From Mesorhizobium sp. M9A.F.Ca.ET.002.03.1.2 (lineage in GTDB: Bacteria > Pseudomonadota > Alphaproteobacteria > Rhizobiales > Rhizobiaceae): DNA of 64,000 bases. The translations under genes were made by a program, and so were the position numbers. The DNA lies in assembly GCF_003952365.1 (NCBI RefSeq), contig NZ_CP034443.1, positions 4,891,001 to 4,955,000 on the forward strand, written 5' to 3'. Shown piece by piece: positions 35,527 through 44,578 of the stretch (the stretch's first letter is position 1; each line of letters starts with the position of its first letter). The notes beneath the pieces are model-generated. The model saw only the letters and a list, made by a program, of their open reading frames with translations. It was not told where the DNA came from and searched no databases.

Positions 35527-36474
35527 ATGGCCAAGTACCGCCAAAATCTACCGCAACTCGCCAACAGAACATTCCTGAGCGACGGCGGCATGGAAACGAC
35601 CTTCATCTTTCACGAAGGTCTCGACCTTCCGCATTTTGCTTCATTCACGCTGATGGCAACGCCTGAAGGCCGGCAGAGGCTCAAGGAATATTACGTCCGC
35701 TATCTGACCATCGCGCGCAGAAGCGCGACTGGCTTCATCCTCGACACGCCGACGTGGCGTGCCAATCCCGATTGGGGAGCGTTGCTCGGTTACGGACCGG
35801 AAGCGCTCCGAGCCGTCAACGAGACTTCGATCGAGCTTCTTCTCGATCTACGCAAGGAGTTCGAAACCGCCGAAACGCCGTGCGTCATCAGCGGCGCGAT
35901 TGGACCGCGCGGCGACGGCTACAAAGCGGGCAAGATGGACGCCAGCGAGGCGGAAGCCTACCACTCGGCGCAAATCGAAAGTTTCGCATGGACCGAGGCC
36001 GACATGGTGGCGGCCTATACGCTCACCAATTTCAACGAGGCAATCGGAGTGGCGCGGGCGGCCAAGGCGCATGCCATGCCTTGCATGATCTCGTTCACCG
36101 TGGAGACGGACGGGAAGCTGGTGACCGGCATGGCGCTCGGGGAGGCGATCGACAGGGTCGATGACGCGACGGACGGTGCGCCGGCCTATTACATGATCAA
36201 CTGCGCACATCCGACGCATTTCATGCAGGCGCTGAAAAAGGGCGAGCGTTGGCTCGACCGAGTCTATGGCGTGAAGGCGAACGCTTCGGCCAAAAGCCAT
36301 GCCGAGCTGGACGAATCTGGGACACTCGACGCTGGCGACCCGGACGATCTCGGGCGACGCTACAGCAGGCTGAGAAACTCATTTCCGACCATGCGCATTT
36401 TGGGCGGCTGCTGCGGCACCGACCATCGGCACATCGCGGCGATCTGCGAGGCCTGCGTGCCGCAAGCAGCGTAG
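35527..36474 (+). CDS. Homocysteine S-methyltransferase family protein
   Basis: A 315-residue TIM-barrel methyltransferase. LSDGGMETTFIFHEGLDLPHF opens the domain, and the three zinc cysteines are in MINCAHPTHF (C226) and ILGGCCGTDHRHI (C295, C296). It uses S-methylmethionine or a similar methyl donor, or is a demethylase of a methylated compound; the donor is not known. ATG 35527 is the start of the conserved region; the frame stays open upstream into non-coding sequence. It is probably controlled by the divergent TetR gene. Confidence 0.9.
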   Translation: MAKYRQNLPQLANRTFLSDGGMETTFIFHEGLDLPHFASFTLMATPEGRQRLKEYYVRYLTIARRSATGFILDTPTWRANPDWGALLGYGPEALRAVNETSIELLLDLRKEFETAETPCVISGAIGPRGDGYKAGKMDASEAEAYHSAQIESFAWTEADMVAAYTLTNFNEAIGVARAAKAHAMPCMISFTVETDGKLVTGMALGEAIDRVDDATDGAPAYYMINCAHPTHFMQALKKGERWLDRVYGVKANASAKSHAELDESGTLDAGDPDDLGRRYSRLRNSFPTMRILGGCCGTDHRHIAAICEACVPQAA

Positions 36475-36507
36475 ACCTGTATGCGTCCCAGGAGGCGCCA
36501 CGCTACC

Positions 36508-36543
36508 AACCGCAGTTTCCGCTGAGAACAAGGAACTGCGGTT
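36508..36543 (+). terminator. Hairpin after the methyltransferase gene
   Basis: AACCGCAGTTTCC pairs with GGAACTGCGGTT (one bulge) across an 11-base loop, 34 bases after the stop. No T tract follows, so termination is likely but not certain. Confidence 0.45.
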
Positions 36544-36740
36544 GGGCTGAAAAACAGCGTCATCAAAGAACACGCCAGTTCCATAATCTATCTTATGCGA
36601 CTGAGTGATTCTGCAAAGCAGGAATGTTCGCCCTACTCGTTCTATTCCGACAAGCACACGGTTTTCCAGAAGCGCAAGAGCACAAAGCTAGGCACCAGGC
36701 CGAGCAAGGCGATGCCGATTGTTCCGACGCACTGCCCCCG

Positions 36741-37229
36741 CTAATCAAGCACGGCCACGGCCTCCACCTCGAACAGCATGCCGCCGAGCGCCAGTCTCGG
36801 TACCGGCACCAATGTCTGCGCCGGCAGCGTCTCGCCGAACGTTTCCTTGACGTGCCTGGTCAGCACCCCGAGCTTGGATTGGTCATGATCGACCACGAAG
36901 ACCGTGAGCTTGATGACCTGATTCGGTTTCGCGCCGATCCCCTCAAGCGCCGTGCGCAGGTTCGCATATGCCTGTCCCACCTGGACCGCGAAATCGGGCG
37001 ACAGCGAGCCGGTGCTGTCTTCTCCGCCTTGGCCAGCGATGTAGGCGATCCGACCTCCGCCGGAAGCGATCACGGCGTGGCTGTAGCCGTTCGGGGCGGG
37101 ATCGTAGAGGCCTTGCGGATTGACGATGGTCAGCTTGAGATCATTCTCATTCGCTGTGGTCGCAGTGGGAACTCCCATGGTCATGATGATTAGCCCTCCG
37201 ATAAGCAGATGTTTGATTGCGCGTGACAT
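36741..37229 (-). CDS. RidA family protein with signal peptide
   Basis: 162 residues. Residues 1-26 are a signal peptide (MSRAIKHLLIGGLIIMTMGV), so the protein is exported, unlike typical cytosolic RidA. The RidA core follows: NGYSHAVIASGGGRIAYIAGQGGE, TLVPVPRLALGGMLFEVEAVAVL. RidA deaminates enamine/imine intermediates; the Arg used for carboxylate binding (VPRLAL) is present. It is divergent from a TetR gene across a palindrome-rich gap. Confidence 0.85.
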   Translation of the reverse strand: MSRAIKHLLIGGLIIMTMGVPTATTANENDLKLTIVNPQGLYDPAPNGYSHAVIASGGGRIAYIAGQGGEDSTGSLSPDFAVQVGQAYANLRTALEGIGAKPNQVIKLTVFVVDHDQSKLGVLTRHVKETFGETLPAQTLVPVPRLALGGMLFEVEAVAVLD

Positions 37230-37317
37230 GATTTTCTCTTGGCTCTGCGGACTGCGAACAACGTACCCCCGCGGCCGGCATGACTGAACTTTAACCCATA
37301 CGATGACTCGTGCGACG

Positions 37318-37343
37318 TACGATACATCGTATGGTACGATGTA
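37318..37343. promoter_or_regulatory. Overlapping palindromes between RidA-like and tetR genes
   Basis: TACATCGTA (37323-37331) and TACGATGTA (37335-37343) form a perfect 9-base inverted repeat around TGG. TACGAT (37318-37323) with ATCGTA (37326-37331) forms a second palindrome overlapping it. A third TACGAT lies at 37299-37304. This looks like a double TetR operator controlling both divergent genes. Confidence 0.7.
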
Positions 37344-37417
37344 CGAGTCAAGCGTTCAAGATCGACATTCGTCACGTTGCCGGTCAATATCGACGTTCTG
37401 AACAGTGAGGAAGACGG

Positions 37418-38113
37418 ATGGCAGCCAAACGTAGCGGCGCCCGGAGCAAACGGTCTCAACAGACAAGTGAATGGCTCCAGCCCGTGCAGGAGCCGCGCAG
37501 TGAACCGCCCCTCTCTCGGGAGCGTATCGTGGCGACCGCGGTAGAACTGCTGGACGCTCAAGGGGTCGACGGATTGACGATGCGTGGGCTGGCCGATCGC
37601 CTCGGCTCGGGCGTGATGAGCTTATATTGGCACGTCGACAACAAAGAGGATGTCTTTGATCTGGCGCTCGACTCGGTGCTCGAATATCGCGGACCGCCCC
37701 AAATAGTTGAGTCTCAAGACTGGCGCGAGGAAGTCGTTCATATGCTCGAAGACTGGCGCGCCAGCATGCTGCGCCATCCTTGGTCGGCATCGCTGCTGCC
37801 GCGCCGGGCGCTCGGCCCGAACATCCTCGGTCGCCTAGAACTGCTGAGCATGACCTTGTCCAGAGCCGGCGTAGCGGACGCAGATCTGAACGTCGCGATA
37901 TGGTCGCTCTGGAACTATGTGATGGGCGCCACCATCACCCGGGCGAGCTTCGACGTCTCGGACGATGACAGGGCCGCCGCGCAGCAGCGCCTTACACGCC
38001 TCAGCGAACGCTGCCCGACAATCGAACGCTCTCGTCTGCTGTTGGATAACGATTGGGATGGCGCCTTCCGGAAAGGCCTCGCCTTCCTACTTGATGGCCT
38101 CGCTCCAAGATGA
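37418..38113 (+). CDS. TetR family transcriptional regulator (TetR_C class)
   Basis: 231 residues with a basic N-terminal extension. The DNA-binding helices are ERIVATAVELLDAQGVDGLT, then MRGLADRLGSGVMSLYWHVDNKEDVFDLAL, close to the tetracycline-repressor type. The C-terminal part (WREEVVHMLEDWRASMLRHP) is TetR_C-like. It is divergent from the RidA-like gene and probably binds the palindromes at 37318-37343, repressing itself and that gene. Confidence 0.9.
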   Translation: MAAKRSGARSKRSQQTSEWLQPVQEPRSEPPLSRERIVATAVELLDAQGVDGLTMRGLADRLGSGVMSLYWHVDNKEDVFDLALDSVLEYRGPPQIVESQDWREEVVHMLEDWRASMLRHPWSASLLPRRALGPNILGRLELLSMTLSRAGVADADLNVAIWSLWNYVMGATITRASFDVSDDDRAAAQQRLTRLSERCPTIERSRLLLDNDWDGAFRKGLAFLLDGLAPR

Positions 38114-38262
38114 GCGAGCGCGATCTGCAACGGATGAAAGACTCTCTGATTTTTACGTCGATTGGCGCACTTTGTATTAATCTTGCGACCTTGCAGGCTA
38201 ATGCATGTCGCGCAAAAGTGTGCAGCGGTTATGCGATAACGACATGCATAAAAACAAGAACT

Positions 38263-38304
38263 TAAAGCGCGTCGCATGAATCCGTTCAAACGCGACGCGC
38301 TTTA
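38263..38304. repeat. Intergenic inverted repeat
   Basis: TAAAGCGCGTCGC (38263-38275) and GCGACGCGCTTTA (38292-38304) form a perfect 13-base stem around a 16-base loop. It lies 76 bases before the agmatinase-family gene. The form is that of a dispersed palindromic repeat of Rhizobiales intergenic regions. Confidence 0.75.
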
Positions 38305-38379
38305 GGATTTTGCCGCCCTTCCGCAAATGACCCCTATCCTGCACGTTCAACACTGTAGTTTCATCAAGACCATCAAGAA

Positions 38380-39291
38380 ATGACCGCCTCACCTTCCTTT
38401 CTCGGCTTTCCCGATCGCCTCGCCGATGGCCGCATGCCCCGTGCGGTGATCTTCGGAGCCGGTCATGGCAGCACTTATCCCGGCAAGGACAGCAGCGGCT
38501 ATGCCTTGGCCGCCGACGCCATCCGCGCTGCGAGCCAGGACGATGCCGCGCTCGTCGAGCACTGGGATTTCGATCTCGGCGGTCCGCTGTTCGACGGCAA
38601 GCCGGCCTGCTGCATCGATGCCGGCGACATCCCGACCACCATGCATGACAATGTCGGCAACCGGGCCCGGATCGAGGCAAAGACGTGCGAGGCGCTGGCA
38701 TTGCCGGCCGTACCGATCCTGCTCGGCGGCGACGATTCCGTGGTCATACCTTTTCTTGCCGGCTTTGCGGATCACGGGCCGGTCTGGATCCTGCAGATCG
38801 ACGCCCATATCGACTGGCGCGACGAGGTGCATGGCGAACACCACGGCTATTCAAGCCCGATGCGCCGGGCAAGCGAGATGCCGCATGTCGCCGGCATGGT
38901 GCAGGTCGGCCTCCGTAGCGTCGGCAGCGCACGCCTCGCCGAGATTGAAGCGGCGCGGCGCTATGGCAGCCGCTTCGTAACCGCCCGCGAAGTTCACGCT
39001 CAGGGCGTCGAAGCCGCTCTCCGGCATATTCCGGAAGGAGTGCGGGTCGTCGTCACCCTCGACTGCGACGGCCTAGATCCCGGCATCATGCCGGGCGTGG
39101 CGGCACGTACGGCCGGAGGCCTCACCTATACGCAGGTGATCGACCTGATCGCGGGCGTCGGCAGGCGGGCCAGGATCGCAGGATTCGATCTTGTCGAGCT
39201 CTATCCTCCCTCCGACATCGACGGCCTGTCGGCCCTGACCGCCGCGCGCCTTCTCGTCAATGTAATCGGCACCATCGTCCGGCAGGTTTGA
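38380..39291 (+). CDS. Arginase/agmatinase family ureohydrolase
   Basis: A 303-residue manganese- or nickel-type ureohydrolase. The metal motifs are DAHID (141-145) and TLDCDGLDP (D228, D230, D233). The first motif, usually GGDHS, is GGDDS here (116-120), so the usual His ligand is Asp. The substrate could be agmatine, a guanidino acid or guanidine, and cannot be told from the sequence. It stands alone. Confidence 0.86.
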   Translation: MTASPSFLGFPDRLADGRMPRAVIFGAGHGSTYPGKDSSGYALAADAIRAASQDDAALVEHWDFDLGGPLFDGKPACCIDAGDIPTTMHDNVGNRARIEAKTCEALALPAVPILLGGDDSVVIPFLAGFADHGPVWILQIDAHIDWRDEVHGEHHGYSSPMRRASEMPHVAGMVQVGLRSVGSARLAEIEAARRYGSRFVTAREVHAQGVEAALRHIPEGVRVVVTLDCDGLDPGIMPGVAARTAGGLTYTQVIDLIAGVGRRARIAGFDLVELYPPSDIDGLSALTAARLLVNVIGTIVRQV

Positions 39292-39545
39292 AACCCGGCT
39301 TCCTGCTCTTCGCGCAGGCGGGCGGACAGTCGCCGTTCCAAACGAAGCAGTCGGGTGGCGGAGGTCCAAGACCGGCCCCACCCGCACCGCGCACTGTCAG
39401 ACATCGCCGAAATCACCGCCATCGTTGAAACCGGAATCGTCGGCCCCGTCGGAGCCCCCCTCCTCCGCCCGTGGTGCCGGCGATTTCCGCGACGCGCTTC
39501 AAGTCTGTTTCGTTGCATGTCGCTGCTCCAAAACCTCTGACGCGG

Positions 39546-40262
39546 CTATTCGCGCTCGCCGGTGAAGTTCAGCAGCAGCTGGAAGATGTTGACGAAGTTC
39601 AGATAGAGCGAGAATGCACCGAAGACGGCGAGCTTCTGTTGCGATTCCGCGCCGAAATTTTCCGCATACTGCTCCTTGATCGTCTGCGTGTCCCAGGCAG
39701 TGAGCCCGATGAAGACGGCGATGCCGATCACCGAAATGGCGAACTGGAGCGCGGTCGAGCCGAGGAAGATGTTGACGAGGCTGGCAATCACCACGCCGAT
39801 CAGGCCCATGATCAGGAAGGACGAGAACTGGGTCAGATCACGCTTGGTCGTGTAGCCGTAAAGGCTGGTCGCGCCGAACATGGTGGCGGCGATGAAGAAG
39901 GTGCGCGCGATGCTGGTGCCGGTGAAGACTAGAAACACTGAGGCCAGCGACAGGCCCATGACCGCACAGAACGCCCAGAACATCGCCTGAGCGCCGGCCG
40001 CGGACATCGTCTGTATCCGGAACGAGAACAAGAGCACGAAGGCGAGCGGTGCCAGCATCACCACCCACTTCAACGGGCTGGAAAAGATCGGCACGTAGAG
40101 GGCTGGCGTGGAAGCCACCACGAAGGCGATCACGCCCGTAACGACGAGGCCAATGCCCATGTAGTTATAGACGCGCAGCATATGCTGGCGCAGGCCTTCG
40201 TCGTAGACGGCTCCGGCTTGGGCTCCGACGCCCGAGCGGTATCCTAGGTTGGGGGTGTTCAT
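39546..40262 (-). CDS. Bax inhibitor-1 / YccA family membrane protein
   Basis: A 238-residue seven-helix membrane protein: YNYMGIGLVVTGVIAFVVAS, IMGLIGVVIASLVNIF, and FIGLTAWDTQTIKEQYAE with the acidic residues typical of the YbhL/BI-1 family, linked to calcium leak or proteolysis control. A Gly- and Ala-rich N-terminus precedes the first helix. It follows the anti-sigma gene on the same strand with 21 bases between, so it may be in the sigma-factor operon. Confidence 0.9.
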   Translation of the reverse strand: MNTPNLGYRSGVGAQAGAVYDEGLRQHMLRVYNYMGIGLVVTGVIAFVVASTPALYVPIFSSPLKWVVMLAPLAFVLLFSFRIQTMSAAGAQAMFWAFCAVMGLSLASVFLVFTGTSIARTFFIAATMFGATSLYGYTTKRDLTQFSSFLIMGLIGVVIASLVNIFLGSTALQFAISVIGIAVFIGLTAWDTQTIKEQYAENFGAESQQKLAVFGAFSLYLNFVNIFQLLLNFTGERE

Positions 40263-40283
40263 GCGGATTCTCCTTGGTGAGGG

Positions 40284-41069
40284 TCAGTAAAGCGTTTTGG
40301 CGAGCGTTTCTGCGGCGCGATCGAGGTCGCGGACATCGCTTCGAGCGACGACCGCGTAGGCGACCTCCCCGACCTGGAAGTAAGCTGAGGAAATTTCATC
40401 CGAGGGAACGATGGTCGGCTGGACCACGTCGAACGTTCCGGGCCTGATCGCGAAGAGCGAGATCAGCCCCAGGTCCCTTGTTTCGACAGCCATCTCGACG
40501 CTTGGGCCGAACTGCGACGGATAGATCTGCACGTCACGGACCTTCCAGTCCTTCGGCAGCGATGGCATGACGATCGCCGTGGCAGCGCGGATTTCGTTCG
40601 CATTGTAGTTCGGCGTTTCGAGCTGCGATGACATGGCCTCGCGCATGATCGTCGTCCTGTGTGCCCGGATCGCCTCTTCCAGATAGACAGGCGGCTGGGT
40701 CGAGGCGACGACTTTCGTCACCGATATCGGCCCGACGATCCCGTTCGCCAACCAGCCCGCGGCCACCAGGACTGCGACCGTCGCTGCCCGCTGCAACGTG
40801 CCTAAAACGCGGCCCCGGGCCAGCCCCCGTTCCAGCCGCCGTGCCGCATCGGCCGTTGCCGGCCGCGCCATGCCCTTGGATCCGGCAAGCGCCAAGCGCA
40901 GTTCGTCGCGCGTCCTGAGGTCGGACATCACGCGCGCGGCCACCTCCGGACGGGCGGAAAGAAACGCCTCGACCTCGATGCGGCGGGCAACGTCCAACTG
41001 GTCGTCGACATAGGCGTCGAGGTCGGCATCGGTCACCGGGTCGCGCAGTTCGTTCATCACGGACATCAC
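40284..41069 (-). CDS. Anti-sigma factor
   Basis: A 261-residue protein. The N-terminal LDAYVDDQLDVARRIEVEAFL motif, the arrangement of an anti-sigma domain, precedes a single hydrophobic segment near 93-111 (AATVAVLVAAGWLANGIV). A periplasmic part of about 150 residues follows. It has no zinc-binding HxxxCxxC. GTG 41069 overlaps the sigma gene stop by 4 bases. It would hold the ECF sigma factor inactive at the membrane until a signal arrives. Confidence 0.88.
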   Translation of the reverse strand: MMSVMNELRDPVTDADLDAYVDDQLDVARRIEVEAFLSARPEVAARVMSDLRTRDELRLALAGSKGMARPATADAARRLERGLARGRVLGTLQRAATVAVLVAAGWLANGIVGPISVTKVVASTQPPVYLEEAIRAHRTTIMREAMSSQLETPNYNANEIRAATAIVMPSLPKDWKVRDVQIYPSQFGPSVEMAVETRDLGLISLFAIRPGTFDVVQPTIVPSDEISSAYFQVGEVAYAVVARSDVRDLDRAAETLAKTLY

Positions 41070-41614
41070 GGGCCTCCCACGATCCTGAGGTGGCTTTTCG
41101 CTCCCGCCGGCAACGTGTCCTCCATCTCGCGGAGCGCCGCGCGCGCCCGGCCGATGCGCGACATCAGCGTTCCCAGCGGCACGCCGCTGGCCTCGGCCGC
41201 CTGGCTATAGCTAAGTCCCTCGATGACGACGAGATGCAGCGCCGAGCGCTGCTCTTGCGGCAATTTGAAAAAGGCTTCGCGCACCTGTGCCAGGCGGACG
41301 GAATGCTCCTGAGGGGCCTGCATACTGGCGTCGGCAAGATATTCGGCCTGCTTGATACGCGCCGCTTCAGCCTTGCGGGACCGTAAGCCGTCGATGAACG
41401 CGTTGTGGACGATCGACAGCAGCCATGCGCGCAGGTTCCCGCCGGATCGGAAGGTGCCGCGCCGCTCGTAGGCACGCACCAGCGCGTCATGCACCAGATC
41501 CTCCGCTTCGACGCTGTCGCGCGTCAGCGAGCGCGCGTAGCGCCGCAGGGAACCAAGCTGTCCTATGATATCGAAGCGTGGCATCGACCCTCTCATGTCC
41601 TGTTTACGGAGCAT
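41066..41614 (-). CDS. ECF RNA polymerase sigma factor
   Basis: 182 residues: region 2 with EDLVHDALVRAYERRGTF and NLRAWLLSIVHNAFIDGLRS, region 4 with LPQEQRSALHLVVIEGLSYS and VPLGTLMSRIGRARAAL. It is an ECF factor of the RpoE-like type. The start is 41614 or, less likely, ATG 41584. The overlapping anti-sigma gene is its partner. A possible self-promoter of the ECF type lies at 41638-41663. Confidence 0.92.
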   Translation of the reverse strand: MLRKQDMRGSMPRFDIIGQLGSLRRYARSLTRDSVEAEDLVHDALVRAYERRGTFRSGGNLRAWLLSIVHNAFIDGLRSRKAEAARIKQAEYLADASMQAPQEHSVRLAQVREAFFKLPQEQRSALHLVVIEGLSYSQAAEASGVPLGTLMSRIGRARAALREMEDTLPAGAKSHLRIVGGP

Positions 41615-42019
41615 GGCAGGTTTTAATCCCGCTCCTTAAGTTTTTTTGCGATCGGGAAGTTCAACATTACCCCGTGCAGGAGGCCTGGGTCCCGTATGGT
41701 GGGCTCAGGCTCCCATCCCCGTGCAACCCTCCCCATCATCGCTTGGGCCGACCCCAAAGATATCCCTCATCTGGACGGCGGTCACCATCGCGTCGCGCCA
41801 GCCAGCTGCCGGGTTGACGGCGTAGTTCACAATGTCCGGGCGGAGAGATCGACCAGGATTCGATGTTTACACCTGAATTAATTTGTGACGCGGAAAACTG
41901 TGAAGATGTCATCATTTTCGGGGCACTTGCGCGTTATAGGCTGGAAACATTCACCGCCGACGTTGCTTCGCCGACGGTTCTTTTTGAGCCCGCCTCGTTC
42001 AACCAGTTACAGACCCAAC
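41615..42019. other. Intergenic region between sigma-factor gene and opgC
   Basis: 405 bases between divergent genes. Besides the possible ECF promoter (41638-41663), no hairpin or conserved box stands out. A frame continuing upstream from opgC to 41885 reads as non-protein sequence. Confidence 0.45.
41638..41663 (-). promoter_or_regulatory. Possible ECF-type promoter for the sigma operon
   Basis: Read on the minus strand, TGAAC and ACTT are separated by 17 bases, resembling the GGAAC-N17-CGTT pattern of rhizobial ECF promoters, but both boxes deviate. The distance of 24 bases to the gene start is suitable. Confidence 0.25.
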
Positions 42020-43177
42020 ATGACAAACAATACGCCAGCCCAGCGGGATACCCGCATTGATGTCTTCCGCGCGCTGGCGCTGCTGACGATTTTCGTCAAC
42101 CATGTGCCGGGGACGATCTTCGAGTATTTCACGCACAAGAATTTCGGCTTTTCAGATTCGGCCGAAGCCTTCGTGCTGATTTCAGGGATTGCCGTTGGGC
42201 TCGCCTACGGACTGAAGTTCCAGCCGGGGAACCGGTTGCTCATCACCCTGAAGGCCTGGCGGCGTGCCGGCGTTCTCTATGTCACCCACATCATGACCAC
42301 GATGGCGACGCTGGCGATCTTCTCGGCGGCTGCATTGCATTTCTCGCGGCCCGATCTTTTGAAGCTGATCAACATCCAGATGATCATCGAGGACACGCCG
42401 GAAGCGCTGCTCGGCATCGCCACGCTCGGCCATCAGATCGGCTATAACAACATTCTTTCCATGTATGCCGTCGTACTTCTGATGATGCCGCTTTTCCTGT
42501 GGATCGGCACTTTCAGCCTGCGCCTGATGCTTGCCGCTTCCGCTCTCCTCTGGCTCATCGCCGGCATTTTCCAGATCGCGCCTTCGAATTATCCCGGCGA
42601 CGACGGCTTCTGGTTCCTGAATCCGCTCTCCTGGCAGTTTCTGTTCGTCATCGGGATCGCCGGCATGCTGCACGTCAAGCGCGGCGGCGAAATCCGCTTC
42701 AACTGGATGATGGCGAGCGCGGCCGTCGGGTATTTGGTCGGCGCGTTGATTTGGGTGCGGCTGCCACTGTGGGGCGTCGAGACGGCCTCCGGCCTGCCTA
42801 CCGTGCTGACCGGCTTCGACAAGACATTCCTGTCGCTGTCGCGGCTTATGCACATTCTGGCGATCACCTATCTGATCGTGTCGATCCCGGCGCTCTCCAA
42901 CCTGGCGAAGACGGGTCCCAGCCACCCGCTCGCGGTTCTCGGTAAGCATTCGCTACCGGTTTTCGTCGCCGGAACGATCCTCGCCATGATCGCGCAGGTC
43001 ATGAAGGTCGTCAGCCCAGGCGGGCTTCTTTATGACGCGATCCTGATCTCGACAGGCATCGCGCTGCAGTTCGGCTTCGCTTATTACCTCGAATGGTTGC
43101 CGCGGATCGGGTGGGGCGGCAAGAAGCTGCAACCTGTCGCCGCCTTGCCGTCTGCTGCCCTAACGCCGGCGCCATAG
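42020..43177 (+). CDS. opgC: OpgC family protein
   Basis: A 385-residue membrane protein with ten or more hydrophobic segments. It begins MTNNTPAQRDTRIDVFRALA, the standard acyltransferase-3/OpgC opening, followed by LISGIAVGLAYG and PLSWQFLFVIGIAGML. OpgC proteins succinylate osmoregulated periplasmic glucans in proteobacteria. ATG 42020 is chosen because the family start begins there. Confidence 0.9.
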   Translation: MTNNTPAQRDTRIDVFRALALLTIFVNHVPGTIFEYFTHKNFGFSDSAEAFVLISGIAVGLAYGLKFQPGNRLLITLKAWRRAGVLYVTHIMTTMATLAIFSAAALHFSRPDLLKLINIQMIIEDTPEALLGIATLGHQIGYNNILSMYAVVLLMMPLFLWIGTFSLRLMLAASALLWLIAGIFQIAPSNYPGDDGFWFLNPLSWQFLFVIGIAGMLHVKRGGEIRFNWMMASAAVGYLVGALIWVRLPLWGVETASGLPTVLTGFDKTFLSLSRLMHILAITYLIVSIPALSNLAKTGPSHPLAVLGKHSLPVFVAGTILAMIAQVMKVVSPGGLLYDAILISTGIALQFGFAYYLEWLPRIGWGGKKLQPVAALPSAALTPAP

Positions 43178-43309
43178 AACGGCGTCGACCAGTTGACATG
43201 CGGAAACCCGCATTTGCTCGGTCTGGCGCTTTTCAGCCTGGCGCAAATGAAACCGCTAGCGCAGCACGACCGATTTGCGTATCACTCCGCCGCAAACGGA
43301 ACCGCGCCG

Positions 43310-44494
43310 ATGTTCGAAGACCTCCAGCCTGCCCCAGCCGACAAGATCCTTGCCTTGATCGGCCTCTATCGCGCCGATCCCCGCCCCGACAAGGTCGACC
43401 TCGGGGTCGGCGTCTACAAGGATCGCGACGGCAAGACGCCGGTGATGCGCGCCGTGCGCGAGGCCGAAAAGCGATTGCTGCAGAACCAGGATACCAAGAC
43501 CTATCTCGGCCTCGCCGGTGATACCGGTTTCAATGCTGCGATGGCGAGGCTCACCTTCGGTCCGGCCGCCGACATGACGCGCATCCGCGCGGCGCAGGCG
43601 CCCGGCGGCTCCGGCGCGCTGCGGCTGGTGGCCGAGTTGCTCAAGAGGACGCGATCCGACGCGACGATCTGGCTGTCGGGCCCAACATGGCCGAACCACA
43701 TGCCGGTGATGCGCGCCGCCGGCCTGCAGATACGCGAATACCCCTATTTCGACGCTGCCTCAGGTGCTGTTCGCTTCGCGGACATGATGAGCGCGCTGGC
43801 GACCGCCAAGAGCGGCGACGTGGTGCTGCTGCATGGCTGCTGCCACAATCCGACAGGCGCCAATCTGGACGCCGCGCAGTGGGCTGAAATAGCCGACCTC
43901 GTCGTCGATCGCCGCCTCCTGCCTTTTGTCGACATTGCCTATCAGGGCTTTGGCGAAGGCCTGGACGCCGATGCCGCCGGCTTGCGCCTGCTGGCAGCGA
44001 AAGTTCCGGAAATGGTCGTCGCCTCGAGCTGCTCGAAAAACTTTGCCGTCTATCGTGACCGCGTCGGCGCGGCGATGATCCTGGCAAAAGACAGCGCGCA
44101 GGCGGATGTGGCAATGAGCCAGATGCTGTCGGCTGCGCGCGCCATGTATTCGATGCCGCCGGACCACGGCGCGGCCGCGGTGCGCATCGTGCTTGAAGAC
44201 GCCACGCTACGCACCGACTGGGAAGCGGAGCTCGAGGAGATGCGCCTGCGCATGCTGCGGCTTCGGGTGCAGTTCGCCGAAGCGCTGCGGCGGCAGTCCA
44301 ATTCCGACCGCTTCGATTTCGTCGCCAGTCATCGCGGCATGTTTTCCCGGCTTGGCCTGTCCGAAGCACAGGTCGAACGGCTGCGCGCCGAGCACGGCGT
44401 CTATATGGTCGGCGACAGCCGCATCAACGTCGCCGGCCTGCCGGAAGACGGGATGGACGCGCTCGCCAAGGCGATCGTCTCCGTACTCGATTGA
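43310..44494 (+). CDS. Aromatic amino acid / aspartate aminotransferase (class I)
   Basis: A 394-residue PLP enzyme: MFEDLQPAPADKILALIGLYRADPRPDKVDLGVGVYKDRDGKTPVM is the AspC/TyrB-type opening, LHGCCHNPTGANLD follows, and the PLP lysine is in SSCSKNFAVYRDRVG. It transfers amino groups between aspartate or aromatic amino acids and 2-oxoglutarate. ATG 43310 is chosen since the family start lies there; the upstream part of the frame is not protein-like. Confidence 0.88.
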   Translation: MFEDLQPAPADKILALIGLYRADPRPDKVDLGVGVYKDRDGKTPVMRAVREAEKRLLQNQDTKTYLGLAGDTGFNAAMARLTFGPAADMTRIRAAQAPGGSGALRLVAELLKRTRSDATIWLSGPTWPNHMPVMRAAGLQIREYPYFDAASGAVRFADMMSALATAKSGDVVLLHGCCHNPTGANLDAAQWAEIADLVVDRRLLPFVDIAYQGFGEGLDADAAGLRLLAAKVPEMVVASSCSKNFAVYRDRVGAAMILAKDSAQADVAMSQMLSAARAMYSMPPDHGAAAVRIVLEDATLRTDWEAELEEMRLRMLRLRVQFAEALRRQSNSDRFDFVASHRGMFSRLGLSEAQVERLRAEHGVYMVGDSRINVAGLPEDGMDALAKAIVSVLD

Positions 44495-44578
44495 GGGGCT
44501 GCGCAACGCTGTGGACAATCGCCCCTCGCCGTCCGACGGCGTTGGCCGGGCGGCCGGGCGCACGATAACATTCGGCAG

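Noticed and set aside
39292..39545. Small open frames between the ureohydrolase and Bax-inhibitor genes
   Set aside because: Compositions are Arg/Gly/Pro-rich with no ribosome-binding site or conserved feature.
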